Of a stretch of DNA of 53,033 nt, positions 42,131 to 53,019 are shown piece by piece. The stretch is from Actinocatenispora comari (lineage in GTDB: Bacteria; Actinomycetota; Actinomycetes; Mycobacteriales; Micromonosporaceae). The notes under the pieces are model-generated. The model searched no databases, was not told the DNA's origin, and worked only from the letters and a program-made list of their open reading frames with translations. Position numbers and translations under genes: made by a program. The number at the start of each line of letters is the position of its first letter. Positions within the stretch are counted from its first letter, which is position 1. The DNA is taken from contig NZ_BOPO01000115.1 in NCBI RefSeq assembly GCF_017312725.1, positions 1-53,033 on the forward strand. The letters run 5' to 3'.

Positions 42131-42691
42131 ATGTCCGGGTTACGGCCCTCCACCAGCTACGGGGCGTTGGTGCTCAACGCGACGTACGAACCGATGTGCG
42201 TCGTGTCGGTGCGCCGGGCCGCCGTGCTGGTGCTCGCCGCCAAGGCGATCGCGGTCAGCGACGGCGACGGCTTCCTGCACAGCGCCAGACGCGTCCTGCC
42301 GACTCCGTGTGTGGTTCGACTCACCCGCTACGTCCGGGTGCCGTACCGCGCGCACATCGGCATGACCCGCCGCGCGATCTTCGCCCGGGACCGCTGGGTC
42401 TGCGCGTACTGCGACGGGCCGGCCGAGACCATCGACCACGTCCTGCCGCGCAGCCGCGGCGGCCCGCACGTCTGGGAGAACGTGGTCGCCGCCTGCGCCC
42501 GGTGCAACCACCGCAAGGGCGACCGCACCCCGGCCGAGATGGGCTGGCGACTGCGGGTCGCGCCGGTGGCGCCGACCGGGCCGGCCTGGCGGGTGCTCGG
42601 TCACCGCACCCCGGACCCGCGCTGGGCCTCCTGGCTCGGCCTGCCCGCGCAGCACACCGACCCGCTGCGCCTGGGCGAGGCCACCGCCTGA
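42131..42691 (+). CDS. HNH endonuclease
   Basis: 186 residues. N-terminal half (YGALVLNATYEPMCVVSVRR) is a conserved actinobacterial partner region; residues 88-132 are the HNH fold: CAYC (91-94), IDHVLPRSRGG (Asp102-His103), Asn117 and CARCNHRKGD (122-131), a zinc-ribbon plus beta-beta-alpha metal site. Matches my recollection of the Rv2469c family. GGAGG precedes ATG 42131. Physiological target unknown. Confidence 0.9.
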   Translation: MSGLRPSTSYGALVLNATYEPMCVVSVRRAAVLVLAAKAIAVSDGDGFLHSARRVLPTPCVVRLTRYVRVPYRAHIGMTRRAIFARDRWVCAYCDGPAETIDHVLPRSRGGPHVWENVVAACARCNHRKGDRTPAEMGWRLRVAPVAPTGPAWRVLGHRTPDPRWASWLGLPAQHTDPLRLGEATA

Positions 42692-42846
42692 CGCTCGGCC
42701 GGTACCGCCCGCCGCCGTGCGACGGCACCGGCCCGGCTCACCGGGGCGGGCAGCGGCCGGTACGCCACCGGCCGGTCCCGGGGTGTGCGGGCAGTGCGCG
42801 GGGCTCCGACGGCGCCCGTTGCGCGCCGGCACGTAGGTTTCGGGTC

Positions 42847-43701
42847 GTGGGTATCGTCCTCGCGCTCTGCGCCGCCGCCTGCTACGGCTGTTCGGACTTC
42901 CTCGGCGGGTTGCTGTCCCGGCGATCCAGCCCGTACGCGGTGGCGGTCGTGGCGCAGTGCGCCGCACTCGTGGTCGTGGCGCTGGTCGCCGCGGTCGCCG
43001 GGAACGGCCTGCCGGCGGCGGCCGCGCTCGGCTGGGGCGCGCTGTCCGGTGTCGGCAACGGGCTGGGCACCGTGTTCCTCTACCGCGGCCTGGGTTCGGC
43101 CCGGATGAGCGTGGTGGCGCCGCTGTCCGCGGTCGGCTCGGCCGGGCTGCCGGTGCTGGTCGGGATCGCCGAAGGGGACCGGCCGGCGCCGCTGGCCATC
43201 GCCGGCATCGTCCTCGCGCTGCCGGCGGTCGCGCTCATCTCCCGCGGCGCCGACGCACCCGCCGCACCGCAGCAGGGCTCGTCCGGTCGGCGCCGGTCCG
43301 GAGTACTCGACGGGCTGCTGGCCGGCGCCGGGTTCGCGCTGCTGTTCGTGGCGCTCGACCGGGTACCACACGACGCCGGGCTGTGGCCGCTCGCCGGCGG
43401 CCAGGCGGTCGCGACGGTCAGCATCCTGATCGCCGGGCTGGTCGCGGGCGCCGGCCTGCGGTTGCCGGCCCGCCGGCTCGCGCCGGGTGCCAGCGTCGGG
43501 GTACTCGGCGGCGCGGCGACGGCGCTGTTCGTCCTCGCCACCCACCGGGCCCTGCTGTCCATCGCGGCCGTGGTCACCTCGCTGTACCCGGCGCTGACGG
43601 TGCTCGCCGCGATGCTGGTGCTGCGGGAACGGGTCGGCCGCGGCCAGGCGGTCGGCCTCGGCGCCGCGGCCGCGGCCGTCGTCCTCATCGCCCTGGCCTG
43701 A
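42847..43701 (+). CDS. EamA/DMT-family transporter
   Basis: 284 residues with ten helices in two repeats (LCAAACYGCSDFLGGLLSRR; SLYPALTVLAAMLVLRERVG). GTG 42847 starts the first helix; the frame is open far upstream but overlaps the HNH gene. Converges on kynU with a 9-nt gap. Ligand unknown. Confidence 0.87.
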   Translation: MGIVLALCAAACYGCSDFLGGLLSRRSSPYAVAVVAQCAALVVVALVAAVAGNGLPAAAALGWGALSGVGNGLGTVFLYRGLGSARMSVVAPLSAVGSAGLPVLVGIAEGDRPAPLAIAGIVLALPAVALISRGADAPAAPQQGSSGRRRSGVLDGLLAGAGFALLFVALDRVPHDAGLWPLAGGQAVATVSILIAGLVAGAGLRLPARRLAPGASVGVLGGAATALFVLATHRALLSIAAVVTSLYPALTVLAAMLVLRERVGRGQAVGLGAAAAAVVLIALA

Positions 43702-43710
43702 CCCGGCCGG

Positions 43711-44973
43711 TCAGGTGACGCGGCTGCGTGCCACCGGGTACGACCGGTAACTGCCGCTCGCGAGGATCTCCCGCAACCGGTGGAACGCCTCGTACACGTC
43801 GACGAACCGGGTGTAGAGCGGGGCGAGGCCGATGCGCAGCCGGTCCGGGGTGCGGAAGTCCGGCAGTACGCCGGCGTCCTGCCAGGCCTGGCACAGCTGC
43901 CAGGCGTTCGGGTGGTACAGCGTGACGTGCGCGCCGCGCCGCTGCGGGTCCCGCGGGCTGGCCAGCCGGCAGCCGTGCTCGGCCAGCCACGCGTCGTGCA
44001 GCTCCACCGCGTACGAGGTGAGCGCCATCCCCTTGGCGCGCACCGGCTCGATGCCCACCTCGGCGGCGATCCGGGCGCCGGCCCGCGCCCCGTACGCGGA
44101 CAGCACCGGCGGGGTGCCCACCAGGAACCGGTCGATGCCGTCCGCCGGGTCGTAGCGGGAGTCCATCCCGAACTGGTCGGCCTGGCCGAACCAGCCGGTG
44201 ATCGGCTGCCGCAGCCGCGACTGCAGCTCGCGCCGCACGTACAGGAACGCCGGCGAGCCGGGACCACCGTTGAGGTACTTGTACGTGCAGCCGACGGCGA
44301 GGTCGACCGCGGCGGCACGCAGCGGTACCGGCACCGAGCCGACCGAGTGGCACAGATCCCACAGCACCAGCGCACCGGCCTCGTGTGCGGCGGCGGTGAT
44401 CGCGGGCAGGTCGGCGATCGCCCCCGACCGGTACGCCACGTGGGACAGCAGCACCAGCGCCACGTCGTCGCCCAGTGCGGCGACCACCTGCTCGGTGTCC
44501 AGCCCGTCGTCGATGTCGGCGGTGACCGGCCGCAGCGTCAGGCCGCGCTCGGCCGCGAGCGACTGCAGCAGGTACTGGTCGGTGGGGAAGTTGTCCCGGT
44601 CGACCACCACGACGTGCCGGTCCGGCCGGGCCGACAGCGCCGCCGCGGCCAGCTTGTACAGGTTGACGCTGGTCGAGTCGGACAGCACCAGCTCACCCGG
44701 CTCGGCGTCCAGCACCGGCCCGGCGAGCAGGTCACCGACCTCGCGGCCGAGCTCGATCCAGTGCGACCAGCCGCGGATCAGCTCGCCGCCCCACTCGCCC
44801 CGCACCGCGGCGGCGAGCTCGTCGACGGCCGCCACCGGCAGCCGGCCGAGCGAGTTGCCGTCCAGGTAGATCGGCCCGTCCGGCTCGATCACGAACCGCT
44901 CCCGCCAGCCCGCCAACGGATCCGCCGCATCGCGCCGCTGCGCGTCCGCCACCCCGAACCCCGCACTCTGCAT
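43711..44973 (-). CDS. kynU: Kynureninase
   Basis: 420 residues, PLP-dependent (aspartate aminotransferase fold I). It cleaves kynurenine or 3-hydroxykynurenine to anthranilate or its 3-hydroxy form plus alanine. Diagnostic blocks: YLDGNSLGRLP, SDSTSVNLYKL, LWDLCHSVGSVPV, the PLP lysine in GCTYKYLNGGPGSPAF, and GQADQFGMDSRY. ATG 44973 with GAGGA 8 nt upstream is preferred to GTG 44997. Tryptophan dioxygenase and formamidase genes are not in the window. Confidence 0.93.
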   Translation of the reverse strand: MQSAGFGVADAQRRDAADPLAGWRERFVIEPDGPIYLDGNSLGRLPVAAVDELAAAVRGEWGGELIRGWSHWIELGREVGDLLAGPVLDAEPGELVLSDSTSVNLYKLAAAALSARPDRHVVVVDRDNFPTDQYLLQSLAAERGLTLRPVTADIDDGLDTEQVVAALGDDVALVLLSHVAYRSGAIADLPAITAAAHEAGALVLWDLCHSVGSVPVPLRAAAVDLAVGCTYKYLNGGPGSPAFLYVRRELQSRLRQPITGWFGQADQFGMDSRYDPADGIDRFLVGTPPVLSAYGARAGARIAAEVGIEPVRAKGMALTSYAVELHDAWLAEHGCRLASPRDPQRRGAHVTLYHPNAWQLCQAWQDAGVLPDFRTPDRLRIGLAPLYTRFVDVYEAFHRLREILASGSYRSYPVARSRVT

Positions 44974-45049
44974 GCCGCCATCCTCGCAGTCCGACACCGC
45001 CCCTCACCAGGCGGTGAGGTGGGCCGGTGCGGGGAACTACCGTGGCGGC

Positions 45050-46486
45050 GTGACCCAACCGCACGAGCTGACCGCGCTGCAGCAGGCCGCGGCGATCAGG
45101 GCCGGTGACCTGTCCCCGGTGGAACTGGTCGAGCACTACCTGGACCGGATCGCGGCGTTCGACGGCCGGCTCGGTGCGTTCGTCACGGTCACCGACCAGG
45201 CGGCCCGGGACGCGGCGAAGCGCGCCGAGGTGGCGGTCACCATGGCCGATCCGTTGCCGGCGCTGCACGGGGTACCGACCGCGATCAAGGACCTGGCCGC
45301 GACCGCCGGCGTGCCCACCTCGTACGGGTGCGTCGCGCTCGCGCAGCACGTGCCGGACGCCGACGCGCCGGTGGTCACCGCGCTGCGCGCGGCCGGCACC
45401 ATCAGCCTCGGCAAGACCGCGACCAGCGAGTTCGGGACCACGCTGTACACCGAGGCGGTCGGCTTCGTGCCGACCGCGAACCCGTGGCGGCGCGGCGCCA
45501 GCCCGGGCGGCTCGTCCGGTGGCGCGGCCGCCGCGGTCGCCGCCGGACTGGTACCGGTGGCGCACGGCAGCGACGGTGGTGGCTCGCTGCGGGTGCCGGC
45601 CGCGCTGTGCGGGCTGATCGGGTACAAGCCGAGCCGTGGACTGATCCCCGGCGCCGGCGGGTTCGGCCTGGCCAGCCAGGGGCCGATCGCGCGCACCGTG
45701 CCGGACGCGGCGGCGCTGCTCGACGCGATGGCGGTACCGGTGCCGGGGGAGCCGTACCCGGCGCCACCGCGGCCCGACGGCGGGTACCTGGCGGCGGCGA
45801 TGCGGCCGACCGGGCCGCTGCGGATCGCCGCGTACCTGGAGCCGCCGCTGTTCGACACCACGGTCCACCCGGACTGCGTCGCCGCCTACCGCCGGGCCGC
45901 CGACCTGCTCACCGGGCTCGGCCACGACGTCGTCGAGGTACCCGGGCCGTACGATCCGGCGATGCTCGCCGACTTCCGGGTGGTGGCGTGCCTGCTCGGC
46001 CGAGCCGACGCGGTCGGCAAGATGGCCCGCTGGATGGCCGCCGAGGCGCGCCGGCACTCGGCCGCCGACCTGCTCGCCGCGCACGGCCGGCTGCTCGCGG
46101 CGATCCGTGCCGCCGCGCACCGGCTGGCCGGCTACGACGTGGTGCTCACCCCGACGCTGGCCCGGCCCGGCGTCGGCATCGGGCATTTCGCCGAGATGAG
46201 TCCGGAGGAGGACTTCGACGCGCAGACCGCGCTGTCGCCGTACTGCTCGGTGCACAACCTGTCCGGGGCGCCGGCGGTGAGCGTGCCGATCGGTGCGGAC
46301 CGCACCGGCCTGCCGGTCGGCGTGCAGCTGTCCGCGTCGCTGGGCGACGACGCGCGGCTTCTTGCGGCGGCTTCCGCCCTGCACGACGCGGCAGGGTGGA
46401 AAGACCGGCACCCGCCCATCTGGACCAAGCTACCCTCGGCTACGGTGAATCTCGGTCCACGTTCGTTGGGCACCGGGCCCCGCTGA
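45050..46486 (+). CDS. Amidase-signature family hydrolase
   Basis: 478 residues with the Ser-cisSer-Lys triad: Lys in AIKDLAATAGV, cis-Ser in GASPGGSSGGAAAAVAAG, and Ser in SDGGGSLRVPAALCG. Homologous to GatA-type amidases but with no gatB/gatC next to it, so a small-molecule amidase. GTG 45050 lies 76 nt from the kynU start on the other strand, so both may share regulation. A role in N-formylkynurenine or another amide is speculation. Confidence 0.88.
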   Translation: MTQPHELTALQQAAAIRAGDLSPVELVEHYLDRIAAFDGRLGAFVTVTDQAARDAAKRAEVAVTMADPLPALHGVPTAIKDLAATAGVPTSYGCVALAQHVPDADAPVVTALRAAGTISLGKTATSEFGTTLYTEAVGFVPTANPWRRGASPGGSSGGAAAAVAAGLVPVAHGSDGGGSLRVPAALCGLIGYKPSRGLIPGAGGFGLASQGPIARTVPDAAALLDAMAVPVPGEPYPAPPRPDGGYLAAAMRPTGPLRIAAYLEPPLFDTTVHPDCVAAYRRAADLLTGLGHDVVEVPGPYDPAMLADFRVVACLLGRADAVGKMARWMAAEARRHSAADLLAAHGRLLAAIRAAAHRLAGYDVVLTPTLARPGVGIGHFAEMSPEEDFDAQTALSPYCSVHNLSGAPAVSVPIGADRTGLPVGVQLSASLGDDARLLAAASALHDAAGWKDRHPPIWTKLPSATVNLGPRSLGTGPR

Positions 46487-46553
46487 CGGAGCTTCGGTCA
46501 TGCCGACCGGACGAGTCGGCGAGGGTCGCAACGAGGCGAGGTGCGTTGAACCT

Positions 46554-46853
46554 GTGACAGTCTGGGAAGTTGTGCTCGTCTTCGTCGGTATCCCGGTCGG
46601 GGTGTTCCTGCTGCTGGCCGCCGCGGTGTACGGCGCCGGTTCGCGCCGCTCCCGCCGGTACCGGCCGGGTCGGCCGTTCGAGTTCGCGCCGGTGTGGTTC
46701 CTGGCCGCGCCGGAACGCATCCTGACCGCGGACGACGGGCCGGAGCCTGCCGAGCCCGGTACCGCGATGCTCCCCGCAGGTGCGGCTGCCGGTGCCGTGG
46801 CCACCACCGGCTCGGTCCGCGGCGTCAAGGGGGGCGCAAGTGGCAGTTGGTGA
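46554..46853 (+). CDS. ctaJ: Single-helix membrane protein, probable aa3 oxidase subunit CtaJ
   Basis: 99 residues from GTG 46554. One helix (VWEVVLVFVGIPVGVFLLLA), then RRYRPGRPFEFAPVWFLA and a Gly/Ala-rich tail ending KGGASGSW. This resembles the actinobacterial small subunit CtaJ of the aa3 cytochrome oxidase supercomplex, which commonly ends in GGAxGxW. Located 7 nt upstream of the DUF5130 gene. Assignment is from recalled family features. Confidence 0.62.
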   Translation: MTVWEVVLVFVGIPVGVFLLLAAAVYGAGSRRSRRYRPGRPFEFAPVWFLAAPERILTADDGPEPAEPGTAMLPAGAAAGAVATTGSVRGVKGGASGSW

Positions 46854-46860
46854 GGCAGCG

Positions 46861-47331
46861 ATGACCACCTCCGACAGCGGCCGGCACGAGTTGGCCGAGC
46901 CGCACATCACCAGCCACGGCGAGCCGGTCGAGCACCCGCCGACCCGCGGTTCGCTGTTCGACGGCGTCGCCGACGGTCCGTTCAACGGCGGTCAGCTGGT
47001 GCGGCTCGACGAGGCGCTGCGCGCCGCCGACGAGCAGTCCGGCCTGGCGTTCAGCGTCTACGTCGGCGAGCTCGACGGCGACGACCATCGCCGGGCGGCC
47101 GACGCGCTGCACGACCGGATGGAGAATCCCGACGTCGGCGTGCTGCTCGCGGTGTCCCCGAACCAGCGCGTGGTCGAGATCGTGACCGGCCCGATCGCCG
47201 CGAAGAAGCTGCCGGACCGGGTCTGCGCGCTGGCCGCGCTGTCGATGACCGCGGCGTTCTCCGGCGGTGACCTCGCCGGCGGCATCGTCACCGGCCTGCG
47301 CATGCTGAGCGATCAGGCCCGCGTTCCGTAG
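46861..47331 (+). CDS. DUF5130 (TPM-like) family protein
   Basis: 156 residues. The core (SGLAFSVYVGELDGDDHRRA, VGVLLAVSPNQRVVEIVTGP) has the beta-alpha layout of TPM-phosphatase-like domains. No transmembrane helix or signal. ATG 46861 has GGTGAGG 5 nt upstream. Recognised as the Rv2468c-type actinobacterial family; function unknown. Confidence 0.82.
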   Translation: MTTSDSGRHELAEPHITSHGEPVEHPPTRGSLFDGVADGPFNGGQLVRLDEALRAADEQSGLAFSVYVGELDGDDHRRAADALHDRMENPDVGVLLAVSPNQRVVEIVTGPIAAKKLPDRVCALAALSMTAAFSGGDLAGGIVTGLRMLSDQARVP

Positions 47332-47394
47332 ATCTTCGGCACCCCGATCTGGTTTCCGGGGTCGCGGTGATGGGTGAGGACGTGAGCGAGCCGA

Positions 47395-47483
47395 GCCCCG
47401 TTTTCCGCTGGCAAGCCGAGACGAGGCGCCGTGTGCGCACGCACACAAGCCTCGGATCGGCGCAGCCCAGCGGGAAACGGGGC
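47395..47483. repeat. Nested inverted repeat (long structured terminator)
   Basis: Outer stem CCCCGTTTTCCGCTGG (47396-47411) with CCAGCGGGAAACGGGG (47467-47482), 15 of 16. Inside, CGAGGC/GCCTCG (47422-47427, 47449-47454) encloses GTGTGC/GCACAC. It lies between the convergent DUF5130 and CxxC genes. Confidence 0.8.
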
Positions 47484-47503
47484 CGGCGTAGCGCCCTTGA
47501 CAG

Positions 47504-47692
47504 TCAGTTGACGGAGCGGCGCCCGCGGCCGACGGTGGGGCGCGGCTGGACGCCGGCTTCGGGGTCACCGCAGCGCGGACACGGCACGAACCCCTGCACG
47601 GTGCGGTAGCGGCCGTCCACGACGGCGGCGTGCGTCTGAAGCACCTCACCGGACCCGAGGCACGTGTTGCACACGTTGCTTGGTGCCGACAT
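47504..47692 (-). CDS. CxxC zinc-ribbon mini-protein
   Basis: 62 residues starting MSAPSNVCNTCLGSGEV, with C-N-T-C-x-G-S-G like one DnaJ zinc repeat, then VPCPRCGDPEAG, so two CxxC knuckles 26 residues apart, and a basic tail (GRGRRSVN). Probably binds zinc. A longer reading to 47821 has no similarity and overlaps the HxlR gene, so it is rejected. Function unknown. Confidence 0.7.
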   Translation of the reverse strand: MSAPSNVCNTCLGSGEVLQTHAAVVDGRYRTVQGFVPCPRCGDPEAGVQPRPTVGRGRRSVN

Positions 47693-47813
47693 GGCGCTCA
47701 CCTTACTGGTCTGGCCGACAACGTCCAGTGCCGATTCTGGTACCGATCCGAACGCGTGCGCTGTCGGATTCCCGCGCGTGTCGCGGCGGCCACGTCGCGC
47801 GTCCGCCGGCCCG

Positions 47814-48248
47814 TCACCCACGGTGCGCGGGCGCCGCTCGGTCGGCGTCGCGGGTGCGCCGGTCGTACCGCCGGCGCGAGTCGCGGACGTCCGGCATGTG
47901 GTGCTCGGCCCACCGTTTGAGGTGCGCGATCACCGCGACGAGGCTCGCACCCAGCGGCGTCAGCGCGTAGTCGACCCGGACCGGGACGCTCGCGGTGACG
48001 GTGCGTTCGACCAGCCCGTCGCGCTCCAGCGTGCGCAGCGTCTGGGTCAGCATCTTCTGGCTGACCCCGGCGATCTGCCGGCTCAGCTGCGAGTACCGCG
48101 CCGGTCCGGCGTCCAGCGCGGTGAGCACCAGCGTGACCCACTTGTCCGCGATCGCGTCCAGCAGCTGCCGGGACGGGCAGGCGGCGAGGAACGCGTCGTA
48201 CTCCTGCTTCGCCTCGGCTCGGCGTTGGCTGGCCGTCGTCGTCGCCAT
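47814..48248 (-). CDS. HxlR-family transcriptional regulator
   Basis: A 144-residue winged helix: CPSRQLLDAIADKWVTLVLT, RYSQLSRQIAGVSQKMLTQT, LRTLERDGLVERTV and DYALTPLGASL. The Cys in ACPSR may sense redox or electrophiles. Divergent from the quinone oxidoreductase, with an operator-like repeat between. Confidence 0.93.
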   Translation of the reverse strand: MATTTASQRRAEAKQEYDAFLAACPSRQLLDAIADKWVTLVLTALDAGPARYSQLSRQIAGVSQKMLTQTLRTLERDGLVERTVTASVPVRVDYALTPLGASLVAVIAHLKRWAEHHMPDVRDSRRRYDRRTRDADRAAPAHRG

Positions 48249-48284
48249 GGCACACCTTCGCTCTCGTTACGCACTTTCGGGTGC

Positions 48285-48305
48285 CTACTTTCCGATGGAG
48301 AGTAG
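48285..48305. promoter_or_regulatory. HxlR operator candidate
   Basis: CTACTTTCC-GAT-GGAGAGTAG, 8 of 9 symmetric, in the HxlR/oxidoreductase divergent region; matches the TACTTTC-type inverted repeats typical of HxlR sites. Confidence 0.65.
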
Positions 48306-48352
48306 CGCCCCTACGTTGGGGCGCACAACGCCCGTACGACGAGGGAGCGGCG

Positions 48353-49255
48353 ATGCGCGCAGCGACACGAGGCACCGGCGGCCCGGCCGTCGTCGAGGTG
48401 CCGGCACCGGCCCCGGCGGCCGGTCAGGTACGGATAGCGGTGGCCGCGGCGGCGGTGAACCCGGTGGATCTGGCGACCCAGGACGCACTGTTCGGCGAGC
48501 TGGCGTCGGCCGGGCTCGGCTGGGACGTCGCCGGCACCGTCGACGCGGTCGGCGCCGGAGTCGACCGCCTGGCCCCGGGCGACGCGGTGTTCGGCTTCCG
48601 GGACCGGCTGTCCGCGCCGACCGGCAGCCACGCCGAACTGGTCGTGCTGGACGCCGCCGCGGTGGCCGCCGCGCCCGGGCTCGACCCGGTACGCGCGGCG
48701 ACGGTGCCGCTGAACGCGACGACCGGCTGGCAGGGCCTGGACCGGCTGGACCTGGCGGCCGGCGACACGATCCTGGTCACCGGCGCGGCCGGCGCCGTCG
48801 GTCGGTTCACCAGCACGCTCGCCCGTCGGCGCGGCCTGCGGGTGGTGGCCGCGGTTCGGCCGGGCAGCACCGATCGCGTACCGGCCGGCGTCGAGCAGGT
48901 GGTCGAGACCGCGCCCGGCTGGCCCGACGCGGTACGCGCACGGATCCCGGGCGGCGTCGACGGGGTACTGGACGCCGCCGGTCTCGGCGCGCCGGCACTC
49001 GACGCGCTGCGCGCCGGTGGCCGGTACCTGTCGGTGCAGCCGCTGCTCCCGTTGCCGGCCGCGCTGCGCGGCACGCACGTCGCCGCGGTCGCCGCGTACA
49101 GCGACGCCACGGTGCTCACCGAGTTGGCGAAGCTCGCCGTCGCCGGCGAGCTGGAGTTGCCGCCGGTGCAGCGGTTCCCGCTCAGCGAGGTGGCCGCGGC
49201 GTACCGGCGGGCGGCGCAGCCGGGTCGCCCCACCGCCGTGGTCCTGGTGCCGTAG
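48353..49255 (+). CDS. NADP-dependent quinone oxidoreductase-like protein (MDR)
   Basis: 300 residues of the zinc-free medium-chain dehydrogenase/quinone reductase type: GroES-like half (AAVNPVDLATQDALFGELAS, DVAGTVDAVGAGVDRLAPGD), then nucleotide-binding TGAAGAVGRFTSTLARRRGL. No zinc ligands. Likely NADPH-dependent reduction of quinones or alkenals, controlled by the HxlR protein. ATG 48353. Confidence 0.9.
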   Translation: MRAATRGTGGPAVVEVPAPAPAAGQVRIAVAAAAVNPVDLATQDALFGELASAGLGWDVAGTVDAVGAGVDRLAPGDAVFGFRDRLSAPTGSHAELVVLDAAAVAAAPGLDPVRAATVPLNATTGWQGLDRLDLAAGDTILVTGAAGAVGRFTSTLARRRGLRVVAAVRPGSTDRVPAGVEQVVETAPGWPDAVRARIPGGVDGVLDAAGLGAPALDALRAGGRYLSVQPLLPLPAALRGTHVAAVAAYSDATVLTELAKLAVAGELELPPVQRFPLSEVAAAYRRAAQPGRPTAVVLVP

Positions 49256-49267
49256 CAGCAGATCCGC

Positions 49268-49436
49268 CGGACGAAGCCTGCCCGGAACGAGCGCACCCGT
49301 CCCGGACGAGCGGCGCCGCCCCGGACGAGCGGCGCCCGGGTCCCGGGACGAGCGGGCCCGTCCCGAACGAGTGGCGTGCGTCCCGGACGAGCGGCGCGCC
49401 CCGGACGAGGGGTGGCTGGCGGGAACGAGCGGCGCC
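49268..49436 (+). repeat. CGGACGAGCGGCGC tandem units, about nine
   Basis: About nine degenerate units of 17-19 nt centred on CGGACGAGCGGCGC begin 12 nt after the oxidoreductase stop. They end in a hairpin before pepN. Confidence 0.8.
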
Positions 49437-49463
49437 CGCCCCGCGGACTGCGGGACGGGCGCC
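49431..49463. terminator. Bidirectional hairpin terminator
   Basis: GGCGCCCG (49431-49438) and CGGGCGCC (49456-49463), perfect 8-bp arms, between the convergent oxidoreductase and pepN genes. Confidence 0.6.
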
Positions 49464-49478
49464 GGATCGCGCGACGGG

Positions 49479-52031
<2,553 letters not shown>

Positions 52032-52386
52032 GTCTCCTCCTTGGTGCGCCAGTCGGCCCGCGGAGGCCGCCCGCTGGGGGAGGTGGCATCGTCGCCGGCC
52101 GGAAGCATTTCTTTCGTATCGCCTAGGCGAGTGTTCCACGACGCATGCACCAGCGTGCAGGGTCCCGTCGGACACGGCTTGGTTGCGGTAGCGGTGGGCG
52201 GGCGCTGCCGCGGCCGGGAGTGCGGCGCGAAGGACGTGGCGGGCAGTGCGGCGCGACGGGCGGCGCCGGCGCGAGGTGGCCGGATTGTTGCGGTAGCAAT
52301 ATTGTTCGATGACAGCGGAACAACCCGACGACAACCGTGTGGCCCGGCGCGATCCCGCACGGCCGCAGCGTGGAGATGAGGACAGA
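52032..52386. other. Divergent promoter region of pepN and nitroreductase
   Basis: 355 nt with no gene. It holds the palindrome CGCCTAGGCG (52119-52128) and an AT-rich stretch GCAATATTGT (52296-52305). GGATT (52282-52286), 17 nt, GTT (52304-52306) resembles the GGAAT/GTT pattern of SigR/SigH oxidative-stress promoters. Confidence 0.5.
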
Positions 52387-53019
52387 GTGCCCGACACCCG
52401 GCAAAACACCATCGTCGACATGTGGTTCGACCCGGCCTGCCCGTGGGCCTGGCTGGCGTCCCGGTGGCTGCTCCAGGTCGAACAGGTCCGCCCGGTACGG
52501 ATCCGGTTCCATGTGATGAGCCTCGCGGTGCTGAACGAGGACAAGGACATCCCGGACGACTACCGCACCATGCTCGCGACCACCTGGGGCGCGGTCCGGG
52601 TCTGCATCGCCGCGGAGGAGGCACACGGCACCGAGGTGCTGCGCGACCTGTACACCGCGCTCGGCACCCGGATCCACGTCGAGAAGCAGGAGAAGGACCG
52701 GCAGCTGCTGGTGGACGCGCTGACCGACGCCGGTCTGCCGGCCGATCTCGCCGACGCGGCCGAGACCGACAAGTACGACACGCGGCTGCGGGAGAGCCAC
52801 CACGAGGGGATGGACCCGGTCGGCTACGACGTGGGTACGCCGGTGATCCACGTGCCGGGGGCCGACGGCGAGCAGATCGCGTTCTTCGGCCCGGTGATCA
52901 GCCCGGCGCCGAAGGGCGAGGCCGCCGGCCGGCTGTGGGACGGCGTGCTCGCGGTCGCCGGTACCGACGGGTTCTTCGAGATCAAGCGCACCCGCACCCG
53001 CGAACCGATCTTCGACTGA
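52387..53019 (+). CDS. Mycothiol-dependent nitroreductase, Rv2466c family (DsbA fold)
   Basis: 210 residues, thioredoxin-fold with helical insertion. N-terminal DMWFDPACPWAWLASRWLL carries the active-site Cys18; the second Cys of the CPWC motif of M. tuberculosis Rv2466c is Ala here (CPWA). Further blocks: FHVMSLAVLNEDKDIPDDYR, SHHEGMDPVGYDVGTPVIHV, FFGPVISPAPKGEAAGRLWD, IKRTRTREPIFD. Uses mycothiol as reductant. GTG 52387 is preceded by GAGATGAGG; an in-frame ATG at 52309 would lie within the presumed promoter. Confidence 0.92.
   Translation: MPDTRQNTIVDMWFDPACPWAWLASRWLLQVEQVRPVRIRFHVMSLAVLNEDKDIPDDYRTMLATTWGAVRVCIAAEEAHGTEVLRDLYTALGTRIHVEKQEKDRQLLVDALTDAGLPADLADAAETDKYDTRLRESHHEGMDPVGYDVGTPVIHVPGADGEQIAFFGPVISPAPKGEAAGRLWDGVLAVAGTDGFFEIKRTRTREPIFD

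Noticed and set aside
42300-42330. tRNA-like GGTTCGACTC string
   Set aside because: It lies inside the HNH coding region and no cloverleaf or acceptor stem surrounds it.
45050-46486. GatA subunit of the tRNA amidotransferase
   Set aside because: No gatB or gatC alongside, and the context (kynU) suggests a small-molecule amidase.
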